From assembly GCF_019039035.1 (NCBI RefSeq), contig NZ_JAHNZT010000002.1:186001-250000 (forward strand): a stretch of DNA of 64,000 bases, given 5' to 3'. The notes beneath the pieces were generated by a model, which was given only the letters and a program-made list of their open reading frames with translations, did not search any database and was not told where the DNA came from. A program made the position numbers and the translations under genes. This DNA is from Citreicoccus inhibens. Lineage in GTDB: Bacteria > Myxococcota > Myxococcia > Myxococcales > Myxococcaceae. This document shows, piece by piece, positions 53,618 to 61,787 of this stretch. Positions within the stretch are counted from its first letter, which is position 1, and each line of letters starts with the position of its first letter.

Positions 53618-54388
53618 ATGCACCTGTCCCCACGAGACGTCGACAAGCTGTTGCTCCATCAAGCGGGCTTCCTCGCGCAGAAGCGGCTCGCGCGCGGCCT
53701 GAGGTTGAGCTACCCGGAGGCCGTCGCCCTCATTGCCACCCAGTTGCTGGAGTTCATCCGTGACGGGAAGAGCGTGGCCGAGCTGATGAACCTGGGGCGG
53801 GGCCTGCTGGGGCGCGCCCAGGTGATGGACGGCGTGCCGGAGATGCTGGTCGAGGTGCAGGTGGAGGGCACCTTCGCGGATGGCTCGAAGCTCGTCACCG
53901 TGCACCACCCGGTGGAGGCGGACCACGGCGACCTGTCGCTGGCGCTCCATGGCAGCTTCTTGCCCGTGCCTCCTCGCGAGCGCTTCCCGTGGCCCGTGGC
54001 CTCCTCGGAGGGGACGCCCGGAGAAGTGCGCACGGCGCCCGGAGAGATCCTGTTGAACGCGGGCCGTGAGGCCGTGTCGCTCGTCGTCACCCACCGAGGG
54101 GATCGCCCCATCCAGGTGGGCAGCCACTACCCCTTCTTCGAGACGAACCGCGCGCTGGTGTTCGACCGGGCTCGGGCCTACGGCCACCGCCTGGACATCC
54201 CCGCGGGCACCGCGGTGCGCTTCGAGCCAGGGGAGCGCAAGACGGTGCGGCTGGTGCCCATCGCGGGTGCGCGCATCGTGCAGGGAGGCAACGCGTTGGG
54301 GAGCGGAGAGGTGACGCCCGAGGGCCTGGAGCGCGCCATGGCGCAGGTGCGAGCGCGCGGCTTCGGTCACGAGGAGGGGCAGTCATGA
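53618..54388 (+). CDS. ureAB: Urease gamma-beta fusion subunit (UreAB)
   Basis: 256 residues. The gamma part (1-100) begins [21 protein letters not shown] and contains [13 protein letters not shown]. The beta part (about 130-235) has [23 protein letters not shown] and [15 protein letters not shown]. In most bacteria these are separate genes; fusion into one chain is known in Helicobacter and some others. It overlaps ureC by four bases (ATGA). GGGAG lies nine bases before its ATG. Confidence 0.93.
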   Translation: MHLSPRDVDKLLLHQAGFLAQKRLARGLRLSYPEAVALIATQLLEFIRDGKSVAELMNLGRGLLGRAQVMDGVPEMLVEVQVEGTFADGSKLVTVHHPVEADHGDLSLALHGSFLPVPPRERFPWPVASSEGTPGEVRTAPGEILLNAGREAVSLVVTHRGDRPIQVGSHYPFFETNRALVFDRARAYGHRLDIPAGTAVRFEPGERKTVRLVPIAGARIVQGGNALGSGEVTPEGLERAMAQVRARGFGHEEGQS

Positions 54389-56100
54389 GCCGGGGAATCG
54401 ATCGCCGTCACTACGCGGACATGTTCGGGCCCACCACCGGGGACCGCGTGCGCCTGGGCGACACCGGCCTGTGGGCCGAGGTGGAGCGCGACGCCACTGT
54501 CTACGGTGACGAGTGCAAGTTCGGCGGAGGCAAGGTCCTGCGTGAGGGCATGGGCCAGCGCGCGGGGACGGGAGACGCGGACGCGCTCGACTGCGTCATC
54601 ACCAACGCGCTCATCCTGGACTGGACCGGCATCTACAAGGCGGACATCGGCATCAAGGCGGGGCGGATCAGCGCCATTGGCAAGGCGGGCAATCCGGACA
54701 TCATGGCGGGGGTGACGCCGGGCATGGTGGTGGGCGTCACCACCGAGGCCATCTCCGCGGAGGGGCTCATCGTCACGGCGGGCGGGCTGGACACGCACAT
54801 CCATTTCATCTGCCCGCAGCAGGCGGACGAGGCGCTCGCCAGCGGCATCACCACGTGGGTGGGCGGGGGCACGGGGCCCGCGACGGGCAGCAAGGCGACC
54901 ACGTGCACGCCGGGAGCGTGGAACCTGCACCGGATGCTCCAGTCCACGGACTCGCTGCCGCTCAACATCGGGCTGACGGGGAAGGGGAACACGTCGCTGC
55001 CGCAGGGACTGCTGGAGCAGATCCGCGGTGGCGCCATTGGCCTGAAGCTCCACGAGGACTGGGGCACCACGCCCGCCGCCATCGACACGTGCCTGAGCGT
55101 GGCCGAGGGCGAGGACATCCAGGTCACCATCCACACCGACACGCTCAACGAGTCGGGCTACGTGGACGACTCGCTCGCGGCCTTCCGGGGGAGGACCATC
55201 CACACGTACCACTCGGAGGGCGCGGGTGGCGGACACGCGCCGGACATCATCCGCGTGTGCGGCGTGGAGCACGTGCTGCCCAGCTCGACGAACCCCACGC
55301 GGCCGTACACGGTGAACACGCTGGATGAGCACCTGGACATGCTCATGGTGTGTCACCACCTGGATACGGAGATCCCCGAGGACGTGGCCTTCGCGGAGAG
55401 CCGCATCCGGGGCGAGACGATCGCCGCGGAGGACATCCTTCATGACCTGGGGGCCATCAGCATGATGTCCTCGGACAGCCAGGCCATGGGGCGCGTGGGC
55501 GAGGTCATCTGCCGCACCTGGCAGACCGCGCACAAGATGCGCGAGCAGCGCGGGCGCTTGCGTGAGGAGCGCGGCGACAATGACAACCTGCGCATCCGCC
55601 GCTACGTGGCCAAGTACACCATCAACCCCGCCATCGCCCACGGGCTGTCTCATGACGTGGGCTCGGTGGAGGTGGGGAAGCTGGCGGATCTGGTGCTGTG
55701 GCGCCCGGCCTTCTTTGGCATCCGTCCGGAGCTGGTGCTCAAGGGCGGGCTGACCGCCTGGGCGCAGATGGGAGACGCGAACGCGTCCATCCCCACGCCG
55801 CAGCCCTATCTCATGCGCCCGATGTTCGGGGCGCGAGGCCGCGCGGTGGGCGCCACGAGCGTGGCCTTCGTCTCGGCGCGTGCGCTGTCCGAGGGGCGAT
55901 TGGACGAGCTCGGGTTGACCAAGCGCCTGTCCGCGGTGCGGCGGTGTCGGGGCCTGACCAAGCGCGACATGCGCCTCAACGACGCGCTGCCGCGCCTGAC
56001 GGTGGACCCGGAGACCTACGAGGTCCGCGCCGACGGCGAACTCTTGCGCTGCGCGCCGGCCGCGCGGCTCCCGCTCACGATGCGCTACTCGCTGTTCTGA
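54385..56100 (+). CDS. ureC: Urease alpha subunit
   Basis: 571 residues, the usual length. Urea is hydrolysed to ammonia and carbamate at a two-nickel site. The bridging carbamylated Lys is Lys221 in [18 protein letters not shown] gives two nickel His, HTDTLNESG and [15 protein letters not shown] others. The flap Cys-His pair is in MVCHHLD (Cys323-His324). All active-site residues appear intact. The gene is coupled to ureAB and followed 12 bases later by ureF. Confidence 0.97.
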   Translation: MSRGIDRRHYADMFGPTTGDRVRLGDTGLWAEVERDATVYGDECKFGGGKVLREGMGQRAGTGDADALDCVITNALILDWTGIYKADIGIKAGRISAIGKAGNPDIMAGVTPGMVVGVTTEAISAEGLIVTAGGLDTHIHFICPQQADEALASGITTWVGGGTGPATGSKATTCTPGAWNLHRMLQSTDSLPLNIGLTGKGNTSLPQGLLEQIRGGAIGLKLHEDWGTTPAAIDTCLSVAEGEDIQVTIHTDTLNESGYVDDSLAAFRGRTIHTYHSEGAGGGHAPDIIRVCGVEHVLPSSTNPTRPYTVNTLDEHLDMLMVCHHLDTEIPEDVAFAESRIRGETIAAEDILHDLGAISMMSSDSQAMGRVGEVICRTWQTAHKMREQRGRLREERGDNDNLRIRRYVAKYTINPAIAHGLSHDVGSVEVGKLADLVLWRPAFFGIRPELVLKGGLTAWAQMGDANASIPTPQPYLMRPMFGARGRAVGATSVAFVSARALSEGRLDELGLTKRLSAVRRCRGLTKRDMRLNDALPRLTVDPETYEVRADGELLRCAPAARLPLTMRYSLF

Positions 56101-56112
56101 GAGGCACGGACC

Positions 56113-56775
56113 TTGGGCACCTCCTGGCGCGTGTTGCAGCTGGCGGACTCGGGCTTTCCCACGGGGGGCTTCGCGCACTCCGGTGGCCTGGAGGCGGCCG
56201 TCCAACAGGGCGAGGTGCGCGGGGCCGAAGGCATGCGGCGCTTCGTGCGCGAGCTGCTGTGGCAGGCCGGCCTGGGGGGCCTCCCGTTGGTGAACGAGGC
56301 GCACGCGGACCCCACGGCGCTGGCTCGGCTGGACGCGCGCGCGGACAGCTTCCTCGCCAACCACATGGCGCACCGCGCGAGCCGCACGCAGGGCCGCGCG
56401 TTCCTGGACACGTGCGCGCGAATCTTCCCGGAGCCCGTCGCGCCGCTGCGCGAGTCCGCGCGGGCCCAGGGACTGCGTTGCCACCATGCGCCGCTGTTCG
56501 GCGCGGTGCTGCGGGTGTTGGGGGTGGAGGCGGACGACACGCGCCGGCTGTTCCTCTCGTTGACGCTGCGAGGCGCGCTTTCGGCGGGCGTGCGGCTCGG
56601 CATCCTCGGCACGCACGAGTCACACCAGCTCCAGCACGAGAGCGCGCCGCGGCTCGACGCGGTGCTGGAGCAATGCGCGGAGCTGGGCGTGGCATCCCTG
56701 GCGCAGCCATCTCCCGTGTTGGACCTGCTCGGCTCGACGCACGACCGGCTCTATTCGAGGCTCTTCCTGTCCTGA
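56113..56775 (+). CDS. ureF: Urease accessory protein UreF
   Basis: 220 residues, TTG start at 56113; the ureC stop lies in frame 12 bases upstream, so no other early start is available. LLQLADSGFPTGGFAHSGGLEA-like start is split here as LQLADSGFPTGGFAHSGG. The helical protein binds UreD and acts as the GTPase-activating checkpoint for UreG. It is shorter at the N terminus than some relatives. Confidence 0.9.
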   Translation: MGTSWRVLQLADSGFPTGGFAHSGGLEAAVQQGEVRGAEGMRRFVRELLWQAGLGGLPLVNEAHADPTALARLDARADSFLANHMAHRASRTQGRAFLDTCARIFPEPVAPLRESARAQGLRCHHAPLFGAVLRVLGVEADDTRRLFLSLTLRGALSAGVRLGILGTHESHQLQHESAPRLDAVLEQCAELGVASLAQPSPVLDLLGSTHDRLYSRLFLS

Positions 56776-56786
56776 GGTGAGGCGAC

Positions 56787-57518
56787 ATGCACGACGACCA
56801 CCGTGGCCATGGCCATGACGACACCGACCACGAGCACGAGGAGTGGGAGCACCCTGGTCATTACGAGGAGCGCGAGCTTCCTCGCCGGCGAGACTTCTCC
56901 GCCCGCGCGTTCACGATTGGCATTGGCGGCCCCGTGGGCAGCGGGAAGACGGCGCTCGTGCTCGCGCTGTGCCGGGCCTTGCGCGAGCGGATCCGCCTGG
57001 GCGTGGTGACGAACGACATCTTCACGAAGGAGGACGCGGAGTTCCTCGTGCGCAATCAGGCGCTGTCGCCCGAGCGCATCCGCGCCGTGGAGACCGGAGG
57101 CTGTCCGCACGCGGCCATTCGCGAGGACATCAGCCACAACCTCCTGGCGCTGGAGCAGCTCATGGAGGAGCTGCAACCGGAGCTGCTCATCGTCGAGAGC
57201 GGGGGAGACAACCTCGCGGCGCAGTACAGTCGCGAGCTGGCGGACTACACCGTGTATGTCATTGACGTGGCGGGCGGAGACAAGGTGCCGCGCAAGGGCG
57301 GCCCCGGCATCACCCAGTCGGATCTGCTCATCATCAACAAGACGGACCTGGCGCCGCACGTGGGCGCGGACCTGGGCGTCATGGAGCGCGATGCGCGCAA
57401 GATGCGGGGCCCCGGGCCCTTCGTCTTCACCCAGGTGACGCGCGGTGTGGGCCTGGACGCGGTCATCACGCACCTGCTCGATGCCTGGCGGCGTCACGGG
57501 GGGAGAGCGGTGGCATGA
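56787..57518 (+). CDS. ureG: Urease accessory GTPase UreG with a His-rich N terminus
   Basis: 243 residues. GPVGSGKT (48-55) is the P-loop, with NKTD and CPH metal-binding residues in [11 protein letters not shown]. The first 25 residues contain eight His among Asp and Glu, unlike the bare start of most bacterial UreG proteins. UreE, the usual nickel carrier with a His-rich tail, is missing from the cluster, so this extension may store or deliver nickel, as proposed for plant UreG. The end overlaps a possible 55-codon gene. Confidence 0.95.
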   Translation: MHDDHRGHGHDDTDHEHEEWEHPGHYEERELPRRRDFSARAFTIGIGGPVGSGKTALVLALCRALRERIRLGVVTNDIFTKEDAEFLVRNQALSPERIRAVETGGCPHAAIREDISHNLLALEQLMEELQPELLIVESGGDNLAAQYSRELADYTVYVIDVAGGDKVPRKGGPGITQSDLLIINKTDLAPHVGADLGVMERDARKMRGPGPFVFTQVTRGVGLDAVITHLLDAWRRHGGRAVA

Positions 57519-57682
57519 CGGCCCTCCGCGCGGGACACGTCGCGTGGTACGTGACGGGCGAGGCGGGGCCCACGGGCGTGATGCCCCCGACGGCCCGGTT
57601 CACGAGCGTCGTGCCGTTCAGCGGCTCGGCGGTGGCCGTGGGGCCCTGCGCCACGGCGCCCTTGCGCAAGCGCCCGCGTTGA
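57515..57682 (+). CDS. Possible 55-residue protein coupled to ureG
   Basis: A small reading frame of 55 codons starts at the ATG overlapping the ureG stop and ends at TGA 57682. The product has no signal peptide or known motif ([16 protein letters not shown], then PLRKRPR). Position and coupling favour translation, but its composition could also be chance in high-GC DNA. Confidence 0.3.
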   Translation: MTALRAGHVAWYVTGEAGPTGVMPPTARFTSVVPFSGSAVAVGPCATAPLRKRPR

Positions 57683-57709
57683 GGTTCGTAGGCGGATCGA
57701 CCTCGCGCC

Positions 57710-58534
57710 ATGTCGATCCGCCCTGTGTTCTCAGCCCCCCCTCTCCCCGTGGCAGTGCTCCCTCACCGTGCGTGGCTCGCGCTGGCGTTCCTCCTCCTCT
57801 TCGCCGCCTACGAGGCGCCCGAGGGCATCGGGGGTCGGCTGCTCGGCAACGCGGCGCTGGCCGCGGCGATGATGGTGGCCTTCCACGCGGTGGCCTGGTG
57901 TGTGGGGCGCGGGCTGGGCTACCGCAATGGCTTCCATGCCTACGGGCTGGCGTGGCGCTGGCGTGCGCTGTTGCCCGCGTTGGCGGGAATGCTCGTGCTC
58001 AAGCCGCTGTCGCTGGGGGTGGGGGCCGCGTTGGGCTGGGTCCGCATCCAGCCCCTGGCGAACCCTCCCCAGGCGAGCGCGGTGGCCGTCGCGACGCTGG
58101 CGCTCCTGGTGACGACGTTCATTCCGTCGGTGGCGGAGGACATCGTCGCGCGCGGCTTCTGGTTGCGCGCGTGGCCGGTGGCGGGGCAGGGCCGGGGCTA
58201 TGTCCTGCTCTCCGCGACCTGCTTCGTGCTGACCCACGTCTATCGCTTGGGGAAGGGCCCCCTGGAATGGTTGATGCTGTTCTCCATGGGGCTGGCCTTC
58301 GCCGCGGCCGCCGCGCGCACCGGCTCCCTGTGGGGCGCGGTGGGACTGCATTGGGGCTGGAACCTCGCGAACGGAGGGATGGACCTGGTGCTGGACGTCA
58401 CCCCGGTGGGCGGGTGGCTGCCGGTGCTGTCCACCATGACAGGGTGGGTGGCGCTGGGGTGTGTGGCGCTCCTGCCGCGATGGAGCACTGCGGCATCCAC
58501 GGGGTCGTCCGTGCCCCGGGACCCCGGTGAGTAG
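57710..58534 (+). CDS. CPBP-family intramembrane protein, protease motifs altered
   Basis: 274 residues with six to eight membrane helices. CPBP (CAAX-type) motifs are recognisable: AEDIVARGFW near 145, FVLTHVYRL near 172 and GLHWGWNLANG near 210. The first motif of active members has two adjacent Glu; here it is Glu-Asp, which may weaken or alter the activity. It follows the urease cluster by 27-190 bases and is not obviously part of it. The protein could process a membrane peptide or act only as a binding partner. Confidence 0.7.
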   Translation: MSIRPVFSAPPLPVAVLPHRAWLALAFLLLFAAYEAPEGIGGRLLGNAALAAAMMVAFHAVAWCVGRGLGYRNGFHAYGLAWRWRALLPALAGMLVLKPLSLGVGAALGWVRIQPLANPPQASAVAVATLALLVTTFIPSVAEDIVARGFWLRAWPVAGQGRGYVLLSATCFVLTHVYRLGKGPLEWLMLFSMGLAFAAAAARTGSLWGAVGLHWGWNLANGGMDLVLDVTPVGGWLPVLSTMTGWVALGCVALLPRWSTAASTGSSVPRDPGE

Positions 58535-58569
58535 GCTACGCATGGCTGTCTGGTTTACAATCGTGTGCC

Positions 58570-58920
58570 GTGCCTACCGAGACCGGCCCGATCGACCGTC
58601 GTTCGTTCCCTCGCCTCCAGGCCCCGTTGTATGCGCGTCCGGCGCGGGTCCAGTTCGGAGAGAAGCGAAAGGTGCTGGACGTCAGCCTCAGTGGCGCCCG
58701 CATCTACTCCGACGAATACCACGCCGAGGGCAGTCGCCTGGACGTCGAGTTGTTCCTGCCGGACGGCGGGAGCCTCGAGTGTACCGCGCGCGTGGTGTGG
58801 ACGTTGAAGCTGCCCAAGGACGCGGTGGCCCGCTACGAGGTGGGGCTGGCGTTCCTGGATGTTTCGCCGGACGCGCTCGCCCGGCTCCAGCCCGTGCTGA
58901 TCGACGACTTGGGCCAGTGA
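58570..58920 (+). CDS. PilZ-domain protein
   Basis: 116 residues, GTG at 58570. The c-di-GMP-binding pattern RRSFPR (near residues 10-15) and DVSLSGARI (near 38-46) is intact. A single PilZ domain fills the protein. It should read c-di-GMP and affect motility, extracellular polymer or an adjacent system. It lies 63 bases before the ABC operon on the same strand. Confidence 0.9.
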   Translation: MPTETGPIDRRSFPRLQAPLYARPARVQFGEKRKVLDVSLSGARIYSDEYHAEGSRLDVELFLPDGGSLECTARVVWTLKLPKDAVARYEVGLAFLDVSPDALARLQPVLIDDLGQ

Positions 58921-58983
58921 GCGCCCGGGCCCGCGAGGCCCGAGCCCACGCAGTCACCTTCGCCCAGCAGGAATCGCCTTCAC

Positions 58984-59937
58984 ATGATTGATGAGAATGC
59001 CGCTGTCGCCACGGGGGAGGCGGCGGACGTGCCGGCTTCAGGGGCTCCTCTTTCCGAGCCCGAGGTGGTGCTACGCACGTTCGGCCTCGTGCGCGCGTTC
59101 GATGCGGTGCGCGCGGTCAACGGCGTGGACCTGGAGCTGCGCCGCGGTGAGGTCTACGGCTTCCTCGGGCGCAATGGCGCCGGGAAGACGACGACGCTGC
59201 GGATGCTGATGGGCATCCTGCGACCTGACTCCGGAGAGATCGAGCTGATGGGCGAGCGCGTGCGCCGTGTCCGCGCGGCGCAGAAGCGGCGGCTCGGCTA
59301 CGTGTCGCAGGAGCAGGTGTTCTATCCGTGGATGACGGCGAAGCAGCTCGGGGAGTTCGTCGCCGGCTTCTATGCGGATTGGGACGCGGCCCACTTCACG
59401 CGGCTCTTGCGCGTGCTGGACGTCCCGGTGGAGCGCAAGTCCGCGCAGCTCTCCGGCGGCACGCGCATGAAGTTGGGGCTGGCCCTGGCCCTGGCGCATC
59501 GCCCGCCGTTGCTCATCCTGGATGAACCCACCGCCGGGTTGGATCCGGTCGCGCGGCGCGAGTTCCTCGACATCCTCCGCGAGCAGGTCCGGAGCGAGGG
59601 GCAGACCGCGCTGTTCTCCTCGCACCTCGTCGGCGAGGTGGAGGAAGTGGCGCATCGCATCGGCATCCTCCACGAAGGACGTCTGCGCTATCAGGGCAGC
59701 CTGGAGCGCCTGCGCCAGTCCGTGCGTCGGGTGCGCTTGGAGGAGCCAGGCCCCGAGTCAGCCCCTCCAGGTCTGGAGTTGGTGCGCAAGGAGCGCGCGA
59801 ACGAGGGCCGACGGGCATGGGTCTACTCGGGCGCGCCTGAGTCGTGGGACACGAGCCCGTTTCCGCGCGAGGCCATCGAGGCGCTCTCGCTGGAGGACAT
59901 CTTCCTCGCCTACGCGCGCCGGTCGGACGAGGCATGA
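58984..59937 (+). CDS. ABC transporter ATP-binding protein
   Basis: 317 residues. Walker A is GRNGAGKTT, Q-loop YVSQEQ, signature LSGGTRMKLGLALAL, Walker B LLILDEPTAGLDP and the switch His in FSSHLVGEVEE. It has a C-terminal extension of about 80 residues beyond the usual end, as in ABC-2 exporters. It overlaps the next gene by four bases and should power both downstream permeases as a single complex. Confidence 0.93.
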   Translation: MIDENAAVATGEAADVPASGAPLSEPEVVLRTFGLVRAFDAVRAVNGVDLELRRGEVYGFLGRNGAGKTTTLRMLMGILRPDSGEIELMGERVRRVRAAQKRRLGYVSQEQVFYPWMTAKQLGEFVAGFYADWDAAHFTRLLRVLDVPVERKSAQLSGGTRMKLGLALALAHRPPLLILDEPTAGLDPVARREFLDILREQVRSEGQTALFSSHLVGEVEEVAHRIGILHEGRLRYQGSLERLRQSVRRVRLEEPGPESAPPGLELVRKERANEGRRAWVYSGAPESWDTSPFPREAIEALSLEDIFLAYARRSDEA

Positions 59938-61787
59938 GCGCCGCGTTGTTGCGCAAGGAGTGGCGCGAGCACCGGGGCGCGCTCATCCTCCTCAACGTGC
60001 TGTTCGGCGTGTTGGGCGCGCTGCTCGTCCTCAACGAGGCGCGCTACGCGACGCACGGCACCTTGATGGAGGTGCTCAAGATACCCGCGGTGATGCTGTC
60101 CACGGCGGCGGCATTGTTCGTGGCGCACCGGCTGGTGACGCGCGAGTACGGTCAGCGCACCCAGCTCTTCTTGGAGTCGCTCCCGCTCTCGCGAGCGAGC
60201 ATCCTCGCGACCAAGCTGCTGTTGGGCGGCGGGGTGTTGTTGTTGCCGCTCGTGCTGACGGGGCTGGCGCTGTGGAGTCGCGCGCGCCTGCACGAGGACC
60301 TGTCCGCGCGGTTCTTGCTCATCCTGGGCCTGCGCGCGGCCACGCCCGTGCTGCTGGGGTGGATGTTCTGCGCGCTCGCGGGACTGATCGGCCGCTATCG
60401 CAACCCGCTCTTCCTGCTGCTCTTTCTCGCGCTGTTCGCGGCGGACCGCCTCACGGACTTCGACCTCACGCGCGTGGGGCCCACGGTGCTGCTGGGCAGT
60501 GACTTCGCGTTCGAGCGCCAGCACTTTCCCTGGGCTGCGTTGGGGCTCTGCTGGGCCGCCATCCTGGGGATGGCCGCGGTGTGCTTCGGCCTCGTGTTGC
60601 ACCGCGATGGGACGCTGGCCGAGCTGCTCTCCCAGCGGATGAGTCACCGCGAGAAGGTCTTCATCGCGTGCATCTGCGTCGGCCTGGTGGTGGTCATCTC
60701 GGTGATGGACGCGGCCAAGCAGCGGCAGCCATTCACGCTGCATGACGCGGAGCAGGCCCTGGCGGTGGGCTCGCCCGTCCAAGTGTCGTCGGGCGTGGGT
60801 TTCTCACGCGAAGACGCGGCGCGGTTGGCCACGCGGCTCGCGAATGATCTCGGCGCGCTCTCCCGCTATCTGGGGCTGGAGCGGCTGCCCGCGGTGGCGG
60901 TGATGCCCATTCGCGAACTGGACGCGGACGTGTTCCAGCGCGCGGAGTTGGAGAACGCGGATGGCGTCGTCGTGCGCGCCAACCTCGCGGACCCCGCGTT
61001 CGACGTGCGCGACTTCGAGGCCTTCCTCTTCCAGCAGGTGCTGATCTGGACGAGCAAGGGGCAAGTGCTGCGCGAGGAGCGCCGATGGTGGTTGGACGGC
61101 TTCACCGCGTGGTGGGCGCGCCGCGACGAGGAGGATCCCCGTCTGTCTCCGCGCGTCGCCGTGGCCTCGCGTGATGATTTCGATCCACGGGCCTGGCTCA
61201 CGACGCGCGAACGCGTGGGGCCCTGCCTCGCGGGGGCGCTGGCCGCGCGAGGCATCACCGTGCTGCGCTCCCAGCTTGACGAAGAGGCCTTCCACTCCCT
61301 CGCGCGACAGCTGCTGGCATGGCCGCCTGGGACCGGCGTCACGGGAAGGCTCAGCGAGCCTCGCCTGGAGGACCTGTTGCGCGCGCGGGGCCTCGGCTCC
61401 GAGTCCGAGCTGTTCACGCGCTGGCGCACCGCCGCGAGTCAGGACCGGGCCGTGCACGCCGCCTTGCTCGAAGCGCTGTCGCGCCTGCACCCCTCGCTGC
61501 ACGTGGTGGCGGAATCCCAGGAGACGTTCCGCCTGGAGCACCGGCTGCGCGGAGAAGGGAACACGCCAGCCGGACGGTACGCGCTGCTGTCGCAGAATCT
61601 GGGCCCGTTCACCGCGGAGGTGGCGCCCTACGCGCTGTCGCGGCAGGACGCGGTGGGCGCGGAGGATGCCGTCATCCTCCCCCAAGGGCTCGCGCGAGGA
61701 GAGCGCTGGCTGTTCGTGATGCAGCAAGAGCGGCCCGAGCTGGGGTGCCCGGTGCGGCTGGTGGCGGAGCGGAGGGAGATTCCATGA
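59934..61787 (+). CDS. ABC-2 permease with a degenerate gluzincin-like C-terminal domain
   Basis: 617 residues, ATG overlapping the ATPase stop. The first 265 residues contain six membrane helices of an ABC-2 permease, with a further helix at about 240-265. The C-terminal part (about 290-617) is outside the membrane. Its core (about 310-400) can be aligned by eye to the peptidase domain of the next gene. The HETTH site is replaced by FLFQQVL (364-370) and the downstream SEGLA by LDGFTA, with Asp388 in place of the Glu. The zinc site is lost, so it is a pseudo-enzyme. A beta-rich end of about 90 residues follows. Confidence 0.8.
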   Translation: MSAALLRKEWREHRGALILLNVLFGVLGALLVLNEARYATHGTLMEVLKIPAVMLSTAAALFVAHRLVTREYGQRTQLFLESLPLSRASILATKLLLGGGVLLLPLVLTGLALWSRARLHEDLSARFLLILGLRAATPVLLGWMFCALAGLIGRYRNPLFLLLFLALFAADRLTDFDLTRVGPTVLLGSDFAFERQHFPWAALGLCWAAILGMAAVCFGLVLHRDGTLAELLSQRMSHREKVFIACICVGLVVVISVMDAAKQRQPFTLHDAEQALAVGSPVQVSSGVGFSREDAARLATRLANDLGALSRYLGLERLPAVAVMPIRELDADVFQRAELENADGVVVRANLADPAFDVRDFEAFLFQQVLIWTSKGQVLREERRWWLDGFTAWWARRDEEDPRLSPRVAVASRDDFDPRAWLTTRERVGPCLAGALAARGITVLRSQLDEEAFHSLARQLLAWPPGTGVTGRLSEPRLEDLLRARGLGSESELFTRWRTAASQDRAVHAALLEALSRLHPSLHVVAESQETFRLEHRLRGEGNTPAGRYALLSQNLGPFTAEVAPYALSRQDAVGAEDAVILPQGLARGERWLFVMQQERPELGCPVRLVAERREIP

